Part shown: piece after piece, positions 38,499 through 51,900 of the stretch
How the letters are laid out: every line of letters starts with the position of its first letter
Position numbering within the stretch: position 1 is the stretch's first letter
Source: Megascapheus bottae
Lineage: Eukaryota > Chordata > Mammalia > Rodentia > Geomyidae
Assembly (NCBI GenBank): GCA_024803745.1
Contig: JANJXV010000024.1
Location: 13,345,427-13,409,426, forward strand
Length of the DNA stretch: 64,000 nucleotides
Direction of reading: 5' to 3'
Translations under genes and position numbers: made by a program
Notes under the pieces: generated by a model
The model's database searches: none
The model's input: only the letters and a program-made list of their open reading frames with translations
Told to the model about the DNA's origin: nothing

Positions 38499-39539
38499 GT
38501 TTGACTGTCTCAGGAGCAAGATTTTGGAGGCTTATGTATAGAATGCATATAGTATGGCCACTCTTTCAAGATGGGGATAGAAGTGGTTTAATTCTTACAG
38601 GTCTTGATGGAAATAGATGGATGGTTGAACTACATGACCCCTAAATTCCCCCACATTCCAGGGTGCTGGGAAGCTGTATCCGAGAGGCATCTGTTTTAAC
38701 TAGACCACCCTGAGCTCAGCTTGCCAGTGGGGTGATTTGTTCCTATCTTGGTAGCAAGCAGCAGCTACAGCTGCTAACCAAATGCCTGGTACCCTGTGGT
38801 GCAAGGAATTCAGCACATATGCAATAGTCTAACTGGTTGTATCCATTCGTCTATCAAAGCAATAACCTGGATGGGAAATACAATAATCTTGGTGGCCACT
38901 GCTGTCTGAAATAGATGTTTTAAGCCAAGTAAAACAGCAAAATGTGGTCTTCTACTCCTGAATTACATTGGAGGAAAGCAACTGAGTGAAATGAAATCAT
39001 TCACTAAAGACAAAGTTTTGAACCTGGGGTATTTTATTAATTGTAGTGAATCACAAATTGCTTTGCATTTAGAGGTAGAAGTAGTTTATTTTTCCTTTGC
39101 TACAACCTTCCTGGCAGGACTCCAGAACATCCCTATGTGCTTGTTCCATCATCCCACTCTTTCCTACAGGAGTTGACTTCTCTTCCCTGGCTTGGTCATG
39201 CCAAGGCCTATGACAGTACACTTGGTGGCTGGTACAGTGCAGAGTACCTCAGCTTTTAAGCTAGGATCTACCTTTGTTTCTTCCATATCTTCTGAAAATG
39301 TGGACCAGGGGTTAAAGCTAAGTGGTAGGAAAGAGAGGGGAGAGGGGCTCACTCAGCTCAGGTTTCAAGATGCCTTCAGCTCTATTGACTCTTTGTCACA
39401 TAAAATATCTTCCTCTCTTTTTTTGTAGAAAAAGGAATATTAGCTTTTGTTTTTTTGAAAAAGGGATATTAGTTTTCATCATGGAAGTTTGTTTTTCCTA
39501 CCAAATATTCCAGTTTCACTTTGTTGTTGTTGTTGGTGG

Positions 39540-39620
39540 TGGTGGTGCAGAGGATTGAAGTCAGGACCTTGTGCTGGCTAGGCAGGTACTCTACCATTTG
39601 AATCACACCTCCAGGACCTT
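39540..39620 (-). mobile_element. ID-like monomer, decayed
   Basis: Reverse-strand tRNA-like unit (GGCAGGTACTCTACCATTTG) beside a GTT/GGT microsatellite. Confidence 0.5.
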
Positions 39621-39743
39621 ACCCAACATTCTAAAAAAGAAGAAGGAGATTCACCAGATATGAGCTTTTGTGTAAGTAAGTTTGTGACACAAGGTGAAAA
39701 GGTGTTTTAGCTAGGTATGGTGGTGTATAAAAACTAATCTCAG

Positions 39744-39948
39744 GGCCAGGAGTTTGGCCTAGTGGTTAAAGTGCTTGCCTAGCATGCATGAAGACCCGGG
39801 TTCGGTTCCTTGGTACCACATACATAGAAAAAAGCCAGAAGTGGTGCTGAGGCTCAAGTGGTAGAGCTCTAGCCTTGAGAAAGTCCAAGGACAGTGCTCA
39901 GGCCCTGAGCTCAAGCCCAGGAATGGCAAAAAAAAAAAAAAAAAAAAA
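39744..39948 (+). mobile_element. Dimeric ID-like SINE, intact and young
   Basis: Full dimer with 20-plus A tail and perfect 15-bp target duplication AAAAACTAATCTCAG at 39729-39743 and 39949-39963. Confidence 0.9.
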
Positions 39949-40084
39949 AAAAACTAATCTCAGCACTCAGTGGTATGATCGTGTGATCGGGAGGATAGTT
40001 TTGGGTCAGCCTGGTGCTTGAGATTGTCTTTAAAAAAAGTGCTTCAGTCTTTACAGAAAGGTAATTCTCCTTGTATTATCTTCT

Positions 40085-40619
40085 TTTTCATATATTTTTT
40101 ATTATAATTAATAGAAGGTTACATTATATTCACCAGATAGAAGGTGCATTACTTCACAAACATTGATACCCTTTCTCATGATATGGTCCCCATTTCCCTC
40201 CCTCACCCCCATCCCTCATCTTGTTTTCCCTCCTTCCCTATCCAATTTCAAATAACCAAATACACATATATACAATGTGTCTGATAACAAGGTAAAATAC
40301 TGTAACAATATGAGATAGCCAAGGGACAGCAAAAGAGATGAGAGATAACATAGTACATTAAGGACAACAATCACTCATTATATGGCTTTTGTTTCTATAT
40401 CCTGAGGTCCTTTCATTTAGCGTCATTCTTATGGCCTTATGAATCTAGGTTTTGTTCTATTGTAAATCTCTGCTAGGAGAGCCCAAGGTTTCTACTGATT
40501 ATGACAAATGAGGGAAACCATTGAGCCTAAGTTCCTTTGAGTCTGGCTTACTTCACTTAATATGATCTTTTCTAAGTCTTTCCATTTCCTTACAAATGAG
40601 GCAATGTCTTTCTTCCTTA
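40085..40619 (-). mobile_element. LINE-1 3' end, 535 bp, 11-bp target duplication
   Basis: Longest 3'-end copy here, with TATTATCTTCT at 40074-40084 and 40620-40630. Its far end reads, in sense, ATCATATTAAGTGAAGTAAG, a hallmark of mammalian L1 3' sequence just after ORF2. Confidence 0.85.
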
Positions 40620-41654
40620 TATTATCTTCTGAAAGACACTTCCCTTCAATCCATGTATCAAAGGATTATAGGTAAGTTAAAACCCATTTCAACTGAGTTT
40701 GGCCAAGTAGGAAGCTAATCACCTTTTGTTTAAAATGTGCAAAAGAAAAAAATAGCATGACGATATATCCCTTATATAACTGGATATTCATATGGCAGAA
40801 TGGCTTAATTTAAAAAGAATTTTGCTATCTCTAATAGCGATATCCTTGTTTGGCATCCAATCTCTGACACCATCAATAATACCTGGTCTATAGATGCCCA
40901 CTTACTCTTTATTGAAGGAACCTTCCCTGTTTTATTAATGAAGTCATAAATTTTATCATGTATAATGTGGCCTTGGACAAGTTATTTTGCATTTTCAGAG
41001 ATGTACCTTAGAAAGCAGGGCTGAGGTAAGGATGAGGTTTTAGGAAGTTGCAAAGTTAAGGAATGAAGCAATGTAGGATCCACAGGTGGGGACTTGTTTT
41101 CCTCTCTAGCACTCAGCCGATGTGTGCCATTCACTAACAGTGTTAATATTAATAATAATATATTTCAATTAAAGGGAGGCATAGCAGTGAATCATTCATT
41201 TTTTCAGCTGTGAGAAGAGCCTTACATTGTTTGAAAATACGTATTTTTACTAACCTATGGGTAAAAAATTTAAACTTATTAAAGCATAAAGCTGAAATAA
41301 TTTTATAAATATGCAACTTCTATAGCAATAAGTATTAACTGAGGAGTTTAAGGTAAAATAAGTAAATAGGATTAAAGAAAAAAAACATATTTCAAAATAC
41401 AAATAGGTCTTCCCCAAAGAAACAGAAAAGGACAATAAATGAATGAAAGATACTGATTATGGGGAAATTCCTAACATGTTGAAGAAAAAAATATATTTTT
41501 CTCTCATTGATTGACAGGAATAATAAGCCTGGGTACTCCGTGTTATCAATGGCCTGAAAAAATAACAGTTAGATGGGAGGATATATATCTGTGCCACCTT
41601 TCTGAAAACTTGGTAGTTTCTTTCTGCTCAGAAAATCCACTTGGAAAAACTAAA

Positions 41655-41783
41655 TTTTTTCAGCATTTATTTATTTATTTATTTTGCCAGTCCTGGGCTT
41701 TGAACTCAGGGCCTGGGCACTGTCCTTGGGCTTTCTCAAGGCTAAAGCTCTACCACTTGAGCCACAGCACCATTTCTGGCTTG
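41655..41783 (-). mobile_element. SINE right monomer alone, 5'-truncated
   Basis: Only the right monomer and a TTTA-rich tail; near repeats of GGAAAACTAATTTT on both sides suggest a true truncated insertion. Confidence 0.7.
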
Positions 41784-43884
41784 GGAAAACTAATTTTATA
41801 AAAATATTTGAACAATTCAAAATATGTAATATTCAAGAAAATGCTCACTGCATTTTTTTGTGTAGTGCTATCAGCTTAAATAAAAGAAAAAGTATGCCAT
41901 CTCTAAAAATAAAACCTCATGAGAATGGAATAGTAAAAACCAAAGAAAAGGATGTGAAATAATGGTCAGCATTGATGCCCACAGGCCATACACATCCACA
42001 AGACAGAATATCATGTCACTCAAGGTCTGTGTGGATGGGGGAAAATGGTGCAGCACATGAAGTGAAAGCAGCTCACTACGAGATGGAAATATTCTAAAAG
42101 TGGGTTATGGTGATGGCCATACAATTCTGTAAATTTCATAAAAATCATTGAACCAGAATGAGAGAATTGGATGGTATGTGATTTGTAACACACACACACG
42201 CACACAGTACCCAGAAGGGCATATCCTCCAATAATAACTGTGAGTACTTTGGGTAATGCTACTGAACTTTCTGGAATTCCTTCCAATTTGCTTTCACAAT
42301 CAGCTCTGAGTATATGTGTGTGTTGAGACACACCAGCTGGCAAATCATCAGTATGTCATTACCTAACTCATTTTCAACAACAAACATCTAAACGGCTATC
42401 TAATCTTTGCTGAAACTTTTTTTTTTTTACAATTTGTTTAAGCCTATGCCATCCATGGCATCCTACTTCACTGACTTTCCCAAAACCCTGTGCTGCTTCT
42501 TATCTTCACACTCCAGATGTCGGGGAGTGGCTGTGTCACCAGCCAGGATTTCTCAGGTCTCCCCTGGGATCATTCCCCAGCATTCTGTGAAGCTCCCAGG
42601 AGCTCAGTCTCTCATATCCGGTTCCCATCACCGACTTGGATACTTACACTGATGCCTATTCTCTAGGCCCCCTCCAAGACCTTTAAATGAACCCATTTTG
42701 ACTTCGTAGAGCCTTCAGATGGTTCTCAGTGTGGCCTGGGAACCACGGCTGGTCCATGAATTTCCTCCAGGTGCTGTCTGGAGTTAATACTGATACACAT
42801 ACCTAGCCCTCTGGTTTGGGCCTTAAGTTAAAATTGAAATGTCATTGAATACAATCCAGAGATGACCTCACTAGTTCCTCATCCAGGGCTGAGCTATTCA
42901 TCATTCTGGCCACAGTTCTGCAAGGGCAAAGGGGACCTGGTGGACTTGACACAGAGCAGGGGCTCTGGCTTGAAGGATGATGCAAACATCATGTTGTAAA
43001 CACACCAAGATCCAGATGTTACCTAGGGGGAACAGAGGTGACCTACTGTAACACTTTCAGTGGCCAAGCTGAGGAAGAGCTCCGAGAAAAACAGGGAGTA
43101 CCTAGCAAATCTGAAAACCCATCAAAGGGTAATGAATTCTTCCCCAAAGCTTTCAGGATTCGCATTAATTTGGCAACTCCAGCTAGGAGCATCATCTAAC
43201 AACCCCGGAGGCTGAGGTGGCCAAGGGTTTATAGCCAAAATAGAAGGAGAAAATGTGAAGTCCCTGCTTAACTGCTGCAGTGGTGTGAGCTGAATTTTTA
43301 GCAGAATGTGGTGTGGAGCAAGGATTCTGTGGGAACAAGTTGTGTATGGGAGAGGCTTTGTCTGTTTCCCAGGTATACCAGGCTTGTTACCACAGCCTGA
43401 TTCTTCAATTTATGTTCCACCACAAAGGAAAAAGATCAGACACAAATCAAATCAATATGGGTTATTGAATGAATAGTTTTAGCTAAGAGTAGTGTGCCCT
43501 AATTCCTAATCTAGTTAAAAGTTTGGCTCCCCTTTCTTAAGTGGAAGCTCACAAGATGTCCCTTGACACAACTGTCTTCAAGACAGGATAGCTCAGAGAT
43601 GATGCAAAGGTAGAAATACATAGTCTCAAGGACTAGTGTTTCAGATCCTGGACTCCTAGCGTTCTTGTGGAGACAGGAGGATCATCAATGATGGAGAATC
43701 TTGGTGATGAGGACAGAAGGTAAAAATGAAAGAAGTTCTGTTTTCATGGGTAAACAGAGGCATCTGTTGCCCAGGGATAAGCAAGGCATGAGAACATGCT
43801 TGAAGGCTGCTTTCTCAGACCTGGATCCTTACTTCTCACCACCTATCCAGTGATGGACAAGCTGCCTCCCTACCACCCCAGCTG

Positions 43885-44010
43885 CAGTCTCATCTGAAAA
43901 TGGGGTAATTTGCCTTATAGGATCGCTGGGAGCATCAGGTAAACCAACAAGTACTAGGTAGAGGCTAGGAGTTCCATTGAATACACAGTGACCGCTCTAA
44001 GTATGTGCTA
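43885..44010. mobile_element. MIR-like SINE fragment
   Basis: TCTCATCTGAAAATGGGGTA followed by CTTATAGGATCGCTGGGAGC matches the complementary MIR pattern. Confidence 0.5.
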
Positions 44011-44639
44011 GTGTTTTTTAAGGGGGAACCTTCAAGATTTGAAAAACAACCCTCTCAGATGGGAACAATAGTTTATCTCCATTTGATGAGTGCTGAAGGC
44101 TACTGAGGAGACAGTGAAAATGCCTGGCAGGTGGAGCCAGTCAGGGTAACCATAACTCCTGAGATCCCTGTACTTCCCCAAGATCCAAAAGCCTCAGAGC
44201 TGTGGATGCCTCCTGGACAAAGGCAGGATGTCCCAGGGGACCGCAGCAGGTAAATTTCTGCACGTTCAGAGGGGCAGATAAGAGTCTGTGGCCGCCATGA
44301 TGGCCATTACATAGGCCCAGTGGTCTTGACAGGCGCAGTCATTTATTCACAGATACCTCTAGAAGGGCCACTGTCACTGAGTAGGTCATCCACATTGTCT
44401 GGGAGGTTATAGTCTAAAAGGGAAAACATTGATACTCTTGGAAACACATGGTCCATCAGCCAGTAAGTGCCTTTTGCTTGTCATATTTTATCAGGTGCCT
44501 CAGTATGTTATATAGATAAAGAGAATTTGCTTCTAAATTCAGAACAAAGATCAAGCACCGGAGAGTAGTGTGACAAATACAAAAACCCATTCATTGAACC
44601 CTATTCCATCAGAATTCATGGCAAAAATAATGCCACCAG

Positions 44640-44837
44640 GGGCCGGGAGTTTGGCCTAGTGGTTAAAGTGCTTGCCTAGCATGCATGAAGACCCGGGTTC
44701 GATTCCTCGGCACCACATACATAGAAAAAAGCTGGAAGTGGTGCTGAGGCTTAAGTGGTAGAGCTCTAGCCTTGAGAAAGTCCAAGGACAGTGTTCAGGC
44801 CCTGAGCTCAAGCCCAGGACTGGTAAAAAAAAAAAAT
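44640..44837 (+). mobile_element. Dimeric ID-like SINE, intact and young
   Basis: Full dimer with strong A and B boxes and target duplication AATAATGCCACCA (44626-44638 and 44838-44850). Confidence 0.9.
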
Positions 44838-45002
44838 AATAATGCCACCATTATTACTAGAAGTGCGTGAGTGGAATGTGTGTGTTTGTGCGTCTGCACA
44901 CATGTATGTCTGTAACCCAGCTACTCAGGAGGCAGAGGACTCTATTTTGAAGTCAGGCTGGAAAAAAAAAATACATTGAACCTCAACAAATAAAAACAAA
45001 CC

Positions 45003-45170
45003 ATGCCTGATGGTAATGTCTGTAACTCTAGCTCTGCAGGGAGCGTAGATAGCAAGGAGGATCTTAGTCCAAGCCAGCCTCAGGCAAAAGAGCCCAGGAC
45101 ACTTTCTGAAAAATAACTGAAGCAAAAAGGGCTGCTTAGTTCAAACCCCAGTACTACCATCCCTTCAAAG
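45003..45170 (+). mobile_element. Old composite SINE
   Basis: CATGCCTGATGGTAATGTCT then AGCTCTGCAGGG; strongly diverged B1-like unit. Confidence 0.5.
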
Positions 45171-45274
45171 GTTTCACCATTCGATTTTCTTATATTGTAA
45201 CTGTGTAGGCGCCAATTTAAGGATGCTGTAATAACAATCACTACAACTCTAGAAAAGCATTGGTACTCAAATGT

Positions 45275-45388
45275 ACTCTGAGGAAGTGGAGCTGTGGCTC
45301 AAGGGGTAGAGCAGTAGCCTTGAGCTGAAGAGCTCAGGGACAGTACCTGGCCCAGAGTTCAAGTCCCATGACCGACAAAAAAAAGTTC
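45275..45388 (+). mobile_element. SINE right monomer
   Basis: AGGAAGTGGAGCTGTGGCTC to AGTTCAAGTCCCATGACC plus A tail; left half missing. Confidence 0.7.
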
Positions 45389-48300
45389 TGTACTCTGAGC
45401 CCTCTAAAACACTGTCTTATTTATTGCTTTGATATGAAAAATACATATTTCTCAATTAAAAATTAATTGAAATGTATAAAGTACTCAACAGGACCATTAA
45501 GTGGATGCTTATAACCCACATTTCTGATTTTCTGGGGAAAAATACTATGAGATTTCATCTTTGAAAGACTTGTGGAAAAAAAGAAACCCACAACCGTTGT
45601 CCACTAAAGACATCGAGAACATTCTGGAACCAGTTCTTAATGGTTATCGTCAGGGTTGGGCAAAAGGGCAGACAGGGATTTAAATGTTAGATAACACAGA
45701 AGACAGTCTCTATAACCCACAAACAACATGGCAGAAACTAAAGCCAACCTAAGAAAAATCACAACATATTTCCTTTAGAAGGGAAGAATTTTGTTTTGTT
45801 CTGTTTGCTTGGTGAATAGCTTAAAGTCTTAAGATATTTTTGTTAGTTTAAATAGCACCAAGCACCAAGGAAAAAAAATTAAGCAACTAACGAACATTAT
45901 TTATTCTATTTTATTCCAGTCTACACCAAGTCCAATAGGCCTGTGCTGGCTCTGACTTCCTACTGCAGTGAAAAATGAAAACGGACTGTAGGATATATGA
46001 CAGTTTTCAGTAGATTGAGCCTGACATTAATACAGCTCCGGATATTCTCATTTTCCAACAAGTACTGTGGCTTCTTCCTCGCACCCTCCTCCCTTTTTTT
46101 CCTTCTTCCCCTTAATCCTTTGAGGCATTTCATATGTTATTAAATAGTTGCTATCATTGTTGCTGGGCAAAGCTATTGTATACCCATAAAGCACCTTCTT
46201 TCTCCGAGGTTACCAGTTCCCAGGGAAGGCAGTCTGTCAGTCTAAACTGCTGGCAGAAAAGCCATTTTTCAATCTGTTCAAAAGTGGCCACTGAGTCTCC
46301 CACCCCTCCCCACCCGGCCAACCCCAGCCTTCTAACTAGAGTGCTGAGGTGTTTTGCTCTAACTGCAATGATTTCCTGATTCAGTTATACAAAGAGGCAC
46401 TCATTCAAATCACACCAGTCTCCTGGGGCACCCCAAATCATCCTGACAGAGAGGAAGAGAGACGTTGGCAGTTTCAGCACATTAATAGCAAACGACAAAT
46501 TAGTAACTATGTTTCTTTAATCTTCAACATTCATAATCACACAAAGTATCACTGATCATTTAAATAACACATGTCAAATAACCTAATGAAGGAACTAGTA
46601 AAGCAGAATGTTAAAGGGACTTATCTGGAGCATGTAAAAAACATCTGTAAGTAATGCTGAACACACAATGGGTAGAATCACAACAGGCTTTTTGAAATTT
46701 TAAAATCTTTAACAGGGCAAAGTGCTAAGGAGAAAACATACATAAATATATCTATACATCTATAGCTTGCTCTAGGTAAAAATCACTGCTTTCCACATAT
46801 ATCCAAGAGTTTCTATCACTAATATCTGAAGAAGGATGAGGAGGAACTATCTGTTATTTTCAGAACAGAATTGGTGGGGAAATCTAATCTCCTGACTAGC
46901 CAACTTGAAAATGGCATATCCAGAACTTGTTAGAGAAAAACTCTTTTCTTTAAAAACCTATATGTGTCAAAGATGGATGAAAATCTTGTCCATGCTAGGG
47001 GAAAAGCTATGTGTGGAAACATTTGCATTTTCCTATCTGTGCTGTAAAGAAAATAAAAAGCCAGAATATTTTGGCATTTGCAAAAGGCTGAACTAAGTTC
47101 TCAGGCAATAAATTTATGGGGAAACATGACAAGCTCTTCATTAAAGCTATGTGTACATTGGCTGAATTTTATACAAGATTCTAGAATCTTGTGGAAAATT
47201 GGGCACGGCTTGACATCTGAACAATGTCCCTGGTTTGTTTGATTTCTAAAGCTTCGGAAAATGTTGCACTTTAGAAATCAAGTAGAGAAGAATAAACACA
47301 TTCTGAAACAGAGCTCGGCTGAACTGGAGTTATTTTTCCATATGTCTCCATGAGATATTTATTATGTTTATTTCTCTTACAAACAGAATCCTCATGCTAG
47401 AAATACTGTGGTGTGCTTTTTCTTTTTCTTTTCCTTTTTGGTGATGAGAAAATAGTACTGTTAAGGCAAATCTTACCCAGCAGCAGGAACCACCTAAGAT
47501 GGGCAATTTTCAGTTGGCTTTTCAGAAGCTGGTTGCCATGACAAAGAGCACAATTTATTCCTTAGTCTCTTATCACAGCTACAATCACAGACCATAAAAA
47601 TTAACAAGGCTCTTTTCCTTTTCCATGTGATTTCCGAGTTCCTCATCCTTACCTGAGGTCTTTTGTTCCCCCAATTAAATAGAATGAATGTCAGTCATCT
47701 AGCAATTCAATTAATGCTGATTCAAAATTCCGGCCCAAACCAGAATCTATAATCACAACCTCCTAATCACAGCTCAGCCATGAGAATAAAAGTAAGCAGG
47801 AAATTGCACTAATTACTCAATTAGACTAATACTGTATTTTTAAGCAAGGGCTTATGGGGGTTATCAGCCCTGACAAAGCACTCTAGAGCCCCTTAAACCT
47901 ATTGGGTTTCCCGGTTGCTTGAGCAGAGCTGGTCTTTTCAAGTGGCCATGATTTCGGTCCATCTGATATGGATGGACCTGAATCAGGTGATGGACTTTTA
48001 TTTACAACTGAGATAGTAACACCCAGCCCTGGGTGGCTGTGGTGGGCTTCCAGAGGCTCTCAGCACAGGTTTGTACCATGGCCAGCCCATCCTGTGGGCT
48101 CCTTCTGGTATAAAGGCAGCTAGCCCCAAGAACAACTGGACATGGGGGAACATTCAGTTAAGTGTAGAGCTTTTCTACAAAACTGTATAACTGAGCCTGG
48201 CTCACAGGCAGCGAGTGGCCTCTGAACTCCCAATGGAGCCTGTAGCACGCCAGGCTGAGCAGGCCTCAGCCAACACTGGTGCTTGGTGTGGGGCCTGTGC

Positions 48301-48461
48301 AGTCCTGGGGGACAGGGGCCTGCGCCAAGCCCACCTGGAGAATCTTCTAGGAAATCAATAGTGAATGAAAAAAAACAAACTGGATAGGAGGAACACAACA
48401 CAGATGTGACTGAAGTATTTACAAAATACCACTGGATTTAGACCAAACAAGCTGAACCTTA

Positions 48462-48463
<2 letters not shown>

Positions 48464-48550
<87 letters not shown>
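48464..48550. repeat. (TA)21(CA)18 compound microsatellite
   Basis: TA block 48464-48505, CA block 48506-48542, then a short TATATA. About 290 bases past the CEP41 stop. Confidence 0.97.
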
Positions 48551-48810
48551 CACATTTCTTTTAAGGGTGGGAATATCCTTTTTTCCTATCCAGTCTCAAA
48601 AGGCTTAACCATTCTGTAAACACACGGAGGACTCTAGAGCCTGCTACACCTCTGGCTTTTGCGGTCATCTGTCAAAGTCCCTTCCCAGCTAGCTGAAGGA
48701 AGAGATAGAGACTGGGTGAGGAAGGACAGCCTAACCTATACCACTATCTTTCCTCTACAGCACAAAATGACCAGCATGGGAAGCTCAGGGTTCTGAGAGG
48801 AGGGGAAACA

Positions 48811-48816
48811 TTTATT
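48811..48816 (-). promoter_or_regulatory. Candidate CEP41 polyadenylation hexamer
   Basis: AATAAA on the minus strand 19 bases after the CEP41 stop. It is canonical but very close to the stop; a longer 3' UTR reaching further left is possible. Confidence 0.35.
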
Positions 48817-48835
48817 TGAATAAGCAAGACAAAGT

Positions 48836-48984
48836 CTACTTCCAGGGTTTGCCTTGGATGTGGCCACTGCTGAGTGTGCGAGGGTTGGAGTGGCTGGCAG
48901 GGGTCCCAGCTGGCAGGCTCTGACTGGTGCGGGATGCAGGCACCTTGGAGTCTTTTCCCTGGGAGTTACTTTGGTTCAGTCGGC
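48836..48984 (-). CDS. CEP41: CEP41 last coding exon, residues 325-373 and stop
   Basis: [20 protein letters not shown] to GHIQGKPWK, then TAG at 48838-48836 (minus strand). Ser/Gly/Pro-rich, probably disordered. Confidence 0.95.
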
Positions 48985-51900
48985 CTGAAGGGAACAAGAA
49001 GGGGAGCAGAGATGCAAGAGTGGTTCCAGGGACAATCGGCCAAGTACACTTTCAAGCTAATGAAATCTTAGTCCACAGCTACTTTTAAGCTAATGAAGTC
49101 TATGCAGCATCTACTTTGGGCCAATGATGACCTACTCCTCACCCCGAGAACAATCTGAAGTTGGGGGATGGAGCAGGGATGGAAGGGAGTCCAGGTAACT
49201 GTTCTTATTTCCTTTCCCTTATCCTCCACTAACCTGGGCAGTCTTTCATTCTTCCTTGATAGAGACACCAGATGGGGGTGATTAGAAGGCAAAGCAGGGA
49301 GCCATAGGGAAAGTAGAAAGACAAAGCAGGAAGGCTCTGGGAAGTGGCTAAAAGCAACCCGAAAGCAGCAGAAGGAAAAGAAACTCCAAAAAGGAATCCA
49401 TCCTTATGCTTTGTTCTTCACTTCTGCCTAAGGTGCACACTTTGACCGTTAGACCCTCCTTTCTACATCGGTGCTCACTGTCTAATTCTTGACACTAGAG
49501 AAACACTCAGCCCCAGCATCATACTTAATGGCCTCTGATATTTTCAGAATCTGAATGTGAAGATGAAGCTTTTCTTATATGGTGATGATCAAAGCTGCAA
49601 ATCTCAGGCTCCACAGGAAATAAAGGGCAAAATATCTTACTAGAAATGTCTGCAGGACCCTGGTTCTCTTCCAGATAATATTCTATCTTTTTTAAATCTT
49701 CTGGAGTGAATCGCCATTTGTTTTCAGCTGGTAAGGACGGCACTTTGGGGCTAGATCGTTTCCGGGAAGAAGCAAGAGGAAGAGCCTGCTGGCAACAGGC
49801 TGGCAGAGAACCGGTAACTAGTCCTTCTGGGAACTTCTGAGCTAAGACTTTCAGACCTAGAAACAGGAGATTATCACAAAAAGTAGGATTAGGAACAGGT
49901 CTGTATCTTAAAAAAAAATCAAAAACAAACAAACAAACAACAAAAAACCCCAACACTTTTGTGGGCCAGGGAGTTTGGCCTAGTGGTAGAGTGCTTGCCT
50001 AGCATGTGCAAAGACCTGAGTTTGATTCCTCAGTACCACATCCATAGAAAAAGCCAGAAGTGGTGCTGTGTCTTAGGTGATAAAGCTCTAGCCTTGAGAA
50101 AGCCCAAGGACAGTGCTCAAGCCCTGCGTTCAAAACACAGGACTGGCCCGAAACCAAAACAAAACACAAAAAAACCCATAAAACAATATAAACACAACAA
50201 AAATTTACGTGGTACACTCTAAAAATCCTAGTTACTCAGAGGTGAAGGTAGGATGATTATAACTGAGGTTGGTGTGGACAAAAGTTCAAGATCCTACCTG
50301 AAAAACAATTATCGGCTCATGCCTATAATCTAGTAATTCAAAAGGCTGACATCTGAAGGTCCAGGTTTAAAGTCAGCCCAGGCAGAAAAGCCCATGAGAC
50401 ACTTATCTCCAATTAACCACCAAAAAGTGGAGCTATGGTTTAAGTGACTGAGTGCTAGTCTTGAGCAAAAAAGCTCATGGGCAGCATCCAGGCGCTGAGT
50501 TCAACCCCTAGGATTGATATTGACACAAACAAAAACAAAAACAAAAAACTGGACTAATGCAAAAAACAAAAAGGATGTGATTCAGAAAGCAGAGCACTTG
50601 AATATCAAGGAAAAGCCCTGAGTTTAAACCCCAGTGTCACCAAAAAAAATAAAATAAATAAATAATAATAATAAAACTGCCACAGTTGGGGCTGGGAATG
50701 TGTCCTAGTGGCAGAGTGCTTGCCTAGCATGCACAAAGCTCTGGGTTCAATTCCTTGGTACTACATATACAGATAAAGCTGAAAGTGGTGCTATGGCTCA
50801 AGTGGCAGAGTGCTAGTCTTGAGTAAATAGTGTCCAAGTACTGTGTTCAGGCCCTGAGTTCAAGCCCCAGCAAACAAACAAACCTGCCACAGGGGGGAAA
50901 AAAAAAGCCCACAGCATGTGCTACTACAACAGATACTTCACTAGCTCCTTCCGCCACTATGGCTCTCTTTGCTGAGCACTAAGTTTAGAGCACTGAGCAG
51001 AGGGAGCTGATAAGGGTAGCTTGAAGGGTGTGTAAGCCCAAAGTTTCCTTTTGAAAGTCCTAAGCAGAATGCAGTCTTGCTCACCTCCAGAAAGCATGAA
51101 GAGGTTTTCAAACCCGCGCTCGCACATGGTGGTGGCTGCCTGGCTGGCCAGCCTTTCGTCGTCATCGTACAGAATGATAATCTTGCCGTGGGCATTTTTC
51201 TAAAGAATGAGTTAAGGTTCTAGACACTGAGCTAATGCTTCCAGACCACAAGCTGAGATCTGAGGATTGAGGTTCAAAGCCAGCCCAGCATGAAAGTCTA
51301 TGAGACTCTTTATCTCCAATTAACCACCAGAAGTGGGGCTGTGGCTCAAGGAGTAGGGCAGTAACTTGAACTGAAGAGCTCAGGGACAATGCCCAGGCCC
51401 TGGGGTAGGCAGTAGCCTTGAGCTGAAGAGCTCAGGGCAGTGCCCAGGCCTAGAGTCCAAGCCCCATGACCAAAACAAAAAGTAAATAGAAAAACTTTGA
51501 TGTCTCATATATCACTAAAAACCTTTACAGTAGTAAAAAAGGTAAAACCACCAAAAAGTCCAAGATAAATGATAGTAAATCTGAAGAAAAGTTACTACAA
51601 GGCATCAAAAATGAAGTTTACAAAGAGCATGGGGGGGGGGGGGCGGGAGTTTGGCCTAGTGGTAGAGTGCTTGACTAGCATGCACGAGGACCCAGGTTCA
51701 ATTCCTCGGTACCATATACATAGAAAAAAGCTGGAAGTGGTGCTGAGGCTCAAGTGGTAGAGTGCTAGCTTTGAGAAAGTCCAAGGATAGTGCTCAAGCC
51801 CTTAGCTGAAGCCCAGGACTGGCAAAAAACAAAAACAAAAACAAAAAAAAACAAAGAACTTGGGGAAATACACTGTAATATGAAGTGTGTGGGGGTAACT

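Larger units (their letters stand above)
38443..48835. other. Convergent intergenic region CPA1 to CEP41
   Basis: Two young dimeric SINEs, an L1 3' end and older SINE pieces lie between 39.5 and 45.4 kb. From about 45.4 to 48.4 kb there is almost no interspersed repeat. Part of this may be CEP41 3' UTR. Confidence 0.6.
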
